64,000 nt of DNA from an uncultured Eubacteriales bacterium (GTDB lineage Bacteria; Bacillota; Clostridia; Oscillospirales; CAG-272), in contig CAKRZR010000006.1 of assembly GCA_934433485.1 (NCBI GenBank), positions 62,001 to 126,000 on the forward strand, given 5' to 3'. This document shows positions 58,627 to 64,000 of this stretch, piece by piece; positions within the stretch are counted from its first letter, which is position 1, and every line of letters starts with the position of its first letter. The position numbers and the translations under genes were made by a program. The notes under the pieces are model-generated. The model did no database searches. It worked only from the letters and a program-made list of their open reading frames with translations, and had not been told where the DNA came from.

Positions 58627-59256
58627 TCACCCTTCCTTATCGATATCGTGGTGCGGTTCCGTTTCATTTTTGTCAAAGAGGATCCCCATTTCGAGACGGA
58701 CCTCTTTGCGGGATATGTCGCGATTGGAGTAGCAGATCCGGTCAAAACCGATGAGGGAAAGCCCCTCGTGCCGATAGAAATCGACGGCGTTCACGTTGCA
58801 GGACTGCGTTTCCAGAATCAGCGCGCGACATCCGACAGATCTGGCGCGATCCTTTGCGAAGGACAATAACGTGTGTCCATAACCGCGCTTGTGATACGTC
58901 GGAGAGACCCACAGCTCTGTGACACGCATCCGATGCGACCATTCCTCAACGCAGATCTCAATCGCTCCAATCAGCTCTCCCGCGTCTGAGAAGATTCCAT
59001 ATGCCTCCGCTTTCTCCCAATACGGTTCGTAGAGCTTATCCGGAAAATCGTACTCTTCCGGCGTGTGCGTGATCGGTGCGGGAAGAGCCTCTTTGCGGAT
59101 ACCGATCTGCCAGCCGTTTTCGGATTCTGTGAAATCCACCTCGTAAATAGCGTGGGTAGTGTATGTGATCGGCAGAGCGTGTCCCGTATATGTCTCCGGC
59201 GGCAGATACACGACAGTGCGTCCGTCCTTGGTGTGTGTGACAGTTTGATATTCCAT
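58627..59256 (-). CDS. GNAT family N-acetyltransferase
   Basis: 209 residues from ATG 59256. The N-terminal 90 residues are an extra domain; the GNAT core follows: GELIGAIEICVEEW (about 92-105), VTELWVSPTYHKRGYGHTLLSFA (about 111-133) with the acetyl-CoA loop R-G-Y-G-H, and CNVNAVDFYRHEGLSLIGFD (about 151-170). Acceptor unknown. Last gene of the leftward run behind the glycyl-radical enzyme and its activase (38-base gap). Confidence 0.85.
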   Translation of the reverse strand: MEYQTVTHTKDGRTVVYLPPETYTGHALPITYTTHAIYEVDFTESENGWQIGIRKEALPAPITHTPEEYDFPDKLYEPYWEKAEAYGIFSDAGELIGAIEICVEEWSHRMRVTELWVSPTYHKRGYGHTLLSFAKDRARSVGCRALILETQSCNVNAVDFYRHEGLSLIGFDRICYSNRDISRKEVRLEMGILFDKNETEPHHDIDKEG

Positions 59257-59294
59257 ATAGTCCTCTTCCTTTCCGGCTTTGAAAAGCGCGCAGA

Positions 59295-60071
59295 TCAATT
59301 TTTCGCTCCGCTTTCCAATGGATACACGCGCCCGAGCTGCTTGTATTTTGCGCCGGCTAAACGATTGTACGCGAGATATTCCACCTCTCCCGGCTCTGTC
59401 ATGGCGCGGATGGCGGACAGATTCTCTTCCGTGTCCGTGTAGCCGGGAATGAGCGGTGTGCGCAGCCTATACGGGATCCCGGACTGCCGCAGCCACGCGA
59501 TGTTTTGGAGAATCGGCGCGTTTGACACACCGGTGTACCGCCGATGCAGCGCGTCGTCTGCCAGCTTGAGATCGCAGTAGACGAAGTCACAGCGTCGGAC
59601 GATCCGTTGAAAGACCTCCTGCGGCGCGTATCCGGCAGTCTCAATGGCGCGGTGGATCCCGTAATTCCCGAGCCGGTCGAGCAGATCCGCAGCAAAATCC
59701 GGCTGGGACAGCACCTCGCCGCCCGACAGCGTGACCCCGCCGCCGCTCATATCGTACAGCGCCTTGTCCACCGCCAGCTTTTGCGCAAGCTCTATGGAAT
59801 CCACGACCTCCCCGGCAACGCGCAAAAGTCCCTTGGGACAGGCGTGCAGACAGCGATGATACGGCGCGCAGTCCGCGTGGGCGCAGGAAAGCCGACACCG
59901 CCCGCAATGGACGCAGCCGGATTTCTCCATCAGTTCCGGGGGCGGCGACTGTCCCTCCGGATTGTGGCACCAGAGGCAGCGCATGGGACAGCCCTTGAAA
60001 AAGACCGTGGTCCGTACGCCGCCGCCGTCGTGCACCGCAAATTCCTTGATATCGAAGAGTACGCCGCGCAT
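59295..60071 (-). CDS. Glycyl-radical enzyme activase (radical SAM, PflA-like)
   Basis: 258 residues. FKGCPMRCLWCHNPEGQ (about 25-41) gives the C-x3-C-x2-C cluster; an inserted ferredoxin-like region CVHCGRCRLSC...CLHACPKG (about 53-80) would bind extra Fe-S clusters, the mark of non-PFL activases. SGGEVLSQPDFAADLL (about 115-130) is the SAM-binding GGE motif. It installs the glycyl radical on the enzyme encoded directly upstream. Start codon 1 base after that gene's stop, so translation is coupled. Confidence 0.92.
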   Translation of the reverse strand: MRGVLFDIKEFAVHDGGGVRTTVFFKGCPMRCLWCHNPEGQSPPPELMEKSGCVHCGRCRLSCAHADCAPYHRCLHACPKGLLRVAGEVVDSIELAQKLAVDKALYDMSGGGVTLSGGEVLSQPDFAADLLDRLGNYGIHRAIETAGYAPQEVFQRIVRRCDFVYCDLKLADDALHRRYTGVSNAPILQNIAWLRQSGIPYRLRTPLIPGYTDTEENLSAIRAMTEPGEVEYLAYNRLAGAKYKQLGRVYPLESGAKN

Positions 60072-60072
60072 A

Positions 60073-62052
60073 TCAAAGGGCGTACTCGTGACGTGCGATC
60101 ACGTGATCCTGGTATGGCTTGTCAAGCTCCACGAAATACGCGCTCCAGCCCCAGATCCGCACGATGAGATGCGCGTATTTTTCCGGATGCGCCTGCGCGT
60201 CGAGCAGTGTGTCGCGATCCACGACATTGAGCTGCAATTGGTGCCCGCCGCGCACGATGTAGTACCGCACGAGGGCAGAGAGCTTTTCCGCCGCGTCCTC
60301 GGCATGGAAAACGGAGGCGTCAAATTCCAGCGTGAGCGGACCGCCGTTGATGGTGCGCGTGAGATCGGGCTTTGTGAAGCTGCGGATGACGGAGACAGGA
60401 CCGCCGGTTCTCGCGAACAGGGACGGGGAATAGTTGGTCGCGAACGGTTCGCCGCGCCGTCTGCCGTCCGGGGAAGCGCCGATCTCCGCCGCGTGCCATA
60501 GATAGTACATCGCCGAGCCGGTGCCCGCACGCCAGATCCCGCCGCGGCAATTTTTTCTGCCGACAAGGGCACCCGCGAACGCGCCGAGCAAAAATGCCGC
60601 CCATTCGTCCGCGGCATCATCCGCCCCCATTTTCGGCGCTTCGTTCCGCAGGATGGGTAATAGCTCCTCGTGTACGGCAAAATCGCTGTCTACAGCTTCC
60701 CGCAGCGTATCGGCGGAGAATCGCTTTTCGCACAGGACATATTTCTCCATCGCCGCCAGGGAATCCGCCGCTGTGGACAGTCCCGTGCCGTGGATGCCGA
60801 AATTGTTGTAGAGGGAGCCGCGGGAAATATCGCCGTCCGGACAATCGAAAAAGAGCGAGAGAAACGGCGCCGGAATGAACCACAGATCGCGCACGGAGTC
60901 GGTGATCGCGTCGCAGCGGCGAAGGATGGCGCTCTGCATGGCGGACTGGAGGGAGGTGCGCGTCATGTCGTCCCAGAAAGCGCCGTGCAGCACCTCGTCC
61001 ACGAGCTTTGGGAAGGACAGTGCGGCAATGTTCGCGACATCGCAGCCCTTGCCCGGTACGATAAATTCCCAGCATGCCGCCACACCGTAGTTCACGGCGT
61101 CCTCGTAGCGATAGCCAAGGCGCGTGAGACCGGGGAGCACCACGTCGTCGTTCGAGTATTGCGGAAAGCCCATGCCGCGCGCGGTGAGACGGCTGCCCGC
61201 AACAAACTGCTCCATCGGCGTATCCGCGGACACGCGCATGTTGATTTTCGGGTCAATGAGAAGATTTTCTCCGGAGGCGCGCAGACAAAGCTCCGAAAAG
61301 TGGGAGAATACGTCCGCACCGGTCTCGTCGATACCGCCGAGTACCATGGACTGCCCGTTGTCGCCCTGCTGTACGCCCGGATACATGTCGGAATCCACGT
61401 TGAAGGACAGGAAAAAGTCGCGCAGCAGGGCAAGGAGCTCCTCGTCCGTGTACCGCGCTTTGTCCGCCTCGTAATACGGACCCATGTACTTGTCAAATCG
61501 ACCGCAGGTCACGTGATAGGTGCCCTCCAGCCAGATCGCGTAGTGCAGGATCCGGAAAAACTGGAGCGCCTCGCGCAGATCTCTTGCCGGATACCGCGGA
61601 ACCTGTGTCAACACCTGTGCCACATCGTCCCTGCCTGTGCGCACCGCCTCGTCCCGATACCGGTCGGACAACCGCAGGAGCGCGTCAATTTCCCGTTTGC
61701 CGTATTCGTTCGCTTCCTCCCGCACCGCCAAAAGTCCGCGTGACAGGATCCGTTCGTAATCCGGCGTCACGTTTGACATGTAGCCAAGCTCGTGGATGTA
61801 GTGCTTTTCGGAAATCTCCGCCCATTCCGCGTCCGTGAAGAGCGCCGGCGCGTTGGCGGTCGTGCGCAGAAAAACGATCTGCTGACCGGGCAGAATGTGC
61901 GGTACCTGACGGTCGCAGAGGAGCGTAAACCGCCGTGTGATCCGCTCGATGGAGGGCAAGCCCTCTGCGGCATATGCGGTAGCAAGATCGTCTGTGACAG
62001 GCACTCTGTATGCCTTGTGCGCGCCGGAGAGAATGTAATCGTAGTATTCCAT
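60073..62052 (-). CDS. Glycyl-radical enzyme (PFL-like), substrate unknown
   Basis: 659 residues, RBS AAGGAGCTTTGAT. PFL-like barrel with active-site Cys in NYGVAACWEFIVPGKG (about 321-336) and the C-terminal glycyl-radical loop RIWGWSAYFVELD (about 634-646). Both motifs differ from the common GCVEP and RVxGY forms: Trp follows the Cys neighbourhood and Trp replaces Tyr after the radical Gly. Shorter than PFL, choline lyase or glycerol dehydratase (about 760-850). It needs strict anaerobiosis. Substrate cannot be inferred. Confidence 0.85.
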   Translation of the reverse strand: MEYYDYILSGAHKAYRVPVTDDLATAYAAEGLPSIERITRRFTLLCDRQVPHILPGQQIVFLRTTANAPALFTDAEWAEISEKHYIHELGYMSNVTPDYERILSRGLLAVREEANEYGKREIDALLRLSDRYRDEAVRTGRDDVAQVLTQVPRYPARDLREALQFFRILHYAIWLEGTYHVTCGRFDKYMGPYYEADKARYTDEELLALLRDFFLSFNVDSDMYPGVQQGDNGQSMVLGGIDETGADVFSHFSELCLRASGENLLIDPKINMRVSADTPMEQFVAGSRLTARGMGFPQYSNDDVVLPGLTRLGYRYEDAVNYGVAACWEFIVPGKGCDVANIAALSFPKLVDEVLHGAFWDDMTRTSLQSAMQSAILRRCDAITDSVRDLWFIPAPFLSLFFDCPDGDISRGSLYNNFGIHGTGLSTAADSLAAMEKYVLCEKRFSADTLREAVDSDFAVHEELLPILRNEAPKMGADDAADEWAAFLLGAFAGALVGRKNCRGGIWRAGTGSAMYYLWHAAEIGASPDGRRRGEPFATNYSPSLFARTGGPVSVIRSFTKPDLTRTINGGPLTLEFDASVFHAEDAAEKLSALVRYYIVRGGHQLQLNVVDRDTLLDAQAHPEKYAHLIVRIWGWSAYFVELDKPYQDHVIARHEYAL

Positions 62053-62078
62053 ATCAAAGCTCCTTACAGCAGTGTTTT

Positions 62079-62762
62079 TCAGCTTTGCAGATAGTTCTCG
62101 AATCGGTGGATCGCCTCCGTTTTGCCGATCACGGTCAGCGAATCCATGGCGGAGAGCACCGTCGTCGGCAGGATCTCCGTTGACAGCTTGCCTTCCTGCT
62201 TTACGGCAATGATGTTGAGACCGAACCGCTTGCGCACATCCAGCTCCAGCACTGTCTTCCCGGCGACCTTGTCCGTCAGCGCGATTTCCATGATGTCGAT
62301 CTCCGGCGAGAGGGAGATGTATTCGAGGATGTGCGGGGCGGTAAGCCGATGTGCCAGGCGGATCGCCATGTCTTTCTCCGGATAAACGACCTCCGCGCCG
62401 AGGGTCGTCAGCACTTCTCCCTGTTCCTCGCTGCGCGCTTTGGCGATCACACGCCCGACGCCGAGCCGCAGCACCGTCAGCGTGGTGAGAATGCTTGTGT
62501 CGATTTGCTCGCCGATGGCGATGACCACGATGTCGCAGTCCGCGATTCCGACTGTCTCTAAATTCTCGCGCGTCAGATTGTCGATGCAGAACGCGTTGTC
62601 CGTAAAAGCCGCCGCCGCGTTGATCTTGTCCTGCTCCCGGTCGATGACAAGGATCTCCTTGCCCGATTCCGCCAAAGACTGCGCCAGCGCAAACCCAAAC
62701 CGCCCCAAACCAATGATGCCATATAGGGTCTCTTTGTTCTTTGTGTTCTTTTTCTTAGCCAT
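62079..62762 (-). CDS. ktrA: K+ uptake regulatory protein KtrA/TrkA
   Basis: 227 residues, RBS GGAGTATAT. RCK-N Rossmann domain: YGIIGLGRFGFALAQSLAE (about 14-32), the NAD/ATP acidic residue in LVIDREQDKI (about 38-47), VVIAIGE. RCK-C domain (about 140-225) with DKVAGKTVLELDVRKRFGLNIIAV. It gates the KtrB channel. The glycyl-radical enzyme starts 26 bases downstream, possibly on the same transcript. Confidence 0.9.
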   Translation of the reverse strand: MAKKKNTKNKETLYGIIGLGRFGFALAQSLAESGKEILVIDREQDKINAAAAFTDNAFCIDNLTRENLETVGIADCDIVVIAIGEQIDTSILTTLTVLRLGVGRVIAKARSEEQGEVLTTLGAEVVYPEKDMAIRLAHRLTAPHILEYISLSPEIDIMEIALTDKVAGKTVLELDVRKRFGLNIIAVKQEGKLSTEILPTTVLSAMDSLTVIGKTEAIHRFENYLQS

Positions 62763-63096
62763 ATATACTCCTACTGCACCATGTGCAGAAAATTACCAGG
62801 CAAACCTCATACATATAGAAACCATAGTGCCGCACAAACGCCACCTTACGATAGGCGGTATTCTCCCCTGCAAAGCCTGCAAACGATACAGCGCAAACAC
62901 TCTCAAGCAAAACAAGGTCGCCGGCAAAACTATCGTTTTTTTCTTAAAAACGCGACCGAAAGTAGCAGCACAAGCATAAACCAGACTTGTACAAACTAAA
63001 TTCATCCCATCGATTTTATAAAAGTTTTTGCGGAGCTGGGAGAATGCTTTCGCATTCTTCCGTTTTTCAAAAAGCCGCGTTCTCCTCGTTCCCCCC
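62763..63096. other. Gene-free gap between ktrB and ktrA with dispersed repeat
   Basis: 334 bases. The right part is repeat family A (listed separately). The rest (62770-63010) is AT-rich without ORF or clear promoter. Confidence 0.5.
63014..63096 (-). repeat. Dispersed intergenic repeat, family A, copy 2
   Basis: Minus strand reads GGGGGGAACGAGGAGAACG, then AAGAATGCGAAAGCATTCT and CCCAGCTCCGCAAAAACTTTTATAAA; it parallels 4581-4690 in orientation and order. Confidence 0.55.
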
Positions 63097-64000
63097 TCAG
63101 CCAATGGACAGATTTTCCTCCGGCAGAGAGATACCCGTATCCGGCTCACGAACCCACATGGTTGCGACGGTGAGCGGACCGAGACGTCCGATGTACATCG
63201 TCAGGATGATGAGAAGGCGGGACGCGACCGAAAGCGACGGCGTGATCCCGACCGTGAGTCCGACCGTGCCGATGGCGGAAACCACCTCAAACAGAACCGC
63301 CGAGAGGGAAAACTGCGGCTCCATGTGACAAATCAGGGCGGTCACAAGGATGACGAGCAGCAGTCCCAGAGAGATGATTGTCGTCGCCTTGTGGAGGGAC
63401 TCGTTCGGAATCCGACGGCGGAAGACTTCGGGCGGTCTGTTTGTCGAGGCAGTGGACAGGGAGCGCAGGAATACAAAGAACGTCGTCGTTTTCATACCGC
63501 CGCCTGTCGAGCCGGGGGACGCGCCGATGAACATCAGCACTATCATGACAAGAAGCCCTGCACTACTGAAATCACCGAACGAAAACGTCGCAAATCCAGC
63601 CGTGCGCGCGGTTACGCTGGAGAAAAACGCGCCGAGCCACGTGATGTCCGCGCCCTCCGTCAGCTTCAGAAGCACCGTGCCCAAAACGAGCAATAGCCCC
63701 GTCATGGACAGCACCACCTTGGTTTGGAGCGAGCATTTCTTCCATTTTCGCACGCGCGCCACCTCCGTGATGACGAAAAAGCCGATGCCGCCGAGAATGA
63801 TGAGCGCGGCTGTGATGAGATTGAGCGCGACGTCCCCGGCGTACGGGATCATGCTTGTACCGCGACCGAAGATGTCCATGCCTGCGTTGTTGAATGCCGC
63901 GATCGCGTGGAATACGGAGAATCCGAGCGCTTTGCCAAACGGATATTCGCGCAAAAAGAGCGGCAGACAGCATAGCGCTCCGACCGCCTCGATGGAAAAG
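63097..64000 (-). CDS. ktrB: K+ uptake transmembrane protein, KtrB/TrkH family (partial)
   Basis: The frame is open to the right window edge, so the N-terminal part lies outside. Visible are about 301 residues with about six membrane segments. FHAIAAFNNAGMDIF carries a filter-loop Gly (FNNAG), SVTARTAGFATFSFG the next (TAGF), and SPGSTGGGMKTTTFF the third (GSTGGG with the basic KTT), ending EVVSAIGTVGLTVG. It conducts K+ (with or without Na+) under control of KtrA. Confidence 0.92.
   Translation of the reverse strand, partial: FSIEAVGALCCLPLFLREYPFGKALGFSVFHAIAAFNNAGMDIFGRGTSMIPYAGDVALNLITAALIILGGIGFFVITEVARVRKWKKCSLQTKVVLSMTGLLLVLGTVLLKLTEGADITWLGAFFSSVTARTAGFATFSFGDFSSAGLLVMIVLMFIGASPGSTGGGMKTTTFFVFLRSLSTASTNRPPEVFRRRIPNESLHKATTIISLGLLLVILVTALICHMEPQFSLSAVLFEVVSAIGTVGLTVGITPSLSVASRLLIILTMYIGRLGPLTVATMWVREPDTGISLPEENLSIG

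Overview
The window (about 57% G+C overall by eye) reads as the chromosome of a spore-forming, anaerobic Gram-positive bacterium of class Clostridia, probably an uncultured gut lineage. Supporting signs are a cotJABC spore-coat locus, a glycyl-radical enzyme with its radical-SAM activase, consensus sigma-A promoters (TTGACA, 17 bp, TATAAT/TATACT), strong AGGAGG ribosome binding sites and many lipoprotein solute-binding proteins. The species cannot be named from the sequence alone.

Left host arm (1-15.1 kb): a GT2 glycosyltransferase, a GNAT acetyltransferase, a beta-helix/CE7-type esterase fusion, a YczE/YitT-like membrane protein, an SGNH + MBOAT O-acylation pair, a TetR regulator with a methyltransferase, a glycerophosphodiesterase, a P2A Ca2+-ATPase and the manganese exporter mntP. 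mntP sits behind a probable yybP-ykoY Mn2+ riboswitch with its own terminator. The arm ends with tRNA-Val(CAC).

Prophage (about 15.2-44.46 kb): an HK97-type siphovirus. A leftward operon carries early genes, HNH, small and large terminase, portal, protease, capsid, connectors, major tail protein, a tail chaperone pair with a -1 frameshift site, tape measure, tail tip, receptor-binding protein, holin-like proteins and a GH25 lysin. A rightward lysogeny module carries a repressor, a membrane-anchored DnaQ-type exonuclease and a large serine integrase, separated from the early operon by a Cro-like gene with two 19-bp palindromic operators. At the left end two AT-rich genes (a Panacea-domain protein and a four-helix membrane protein) look like a toxin-antitoxin or defence cargo. 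The right end lies inside cotJC: the gene stops after about 136 native codons and lacks its second pair of metal ligands. Its 3' part is not recognisable at the left end. The integrase frame has no stop inside the element and runs on antisense through the coat operon.

Right host arm (44.46-64 kb): the rest of cotJABC (with a MITE-like repeat between cotJB and truncated cotJC), a comEC-like gene, rnhA with a DUF1294 gene, a carbohydrate operon (SGNH esterase, TIM-barrel epimerase, PmoA-like), two solute-binding lipoproteins, an ACT protein with a UPF0210 protein, a six-gene tRNA array with duplicated Asp and Gly genes, and a leftward run of KtrB-KtrA-type K+ uptake, glycyl-radical enzyme, activase and acetyltransferase. 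Dispersed intergenic repeats occur in both host arms.
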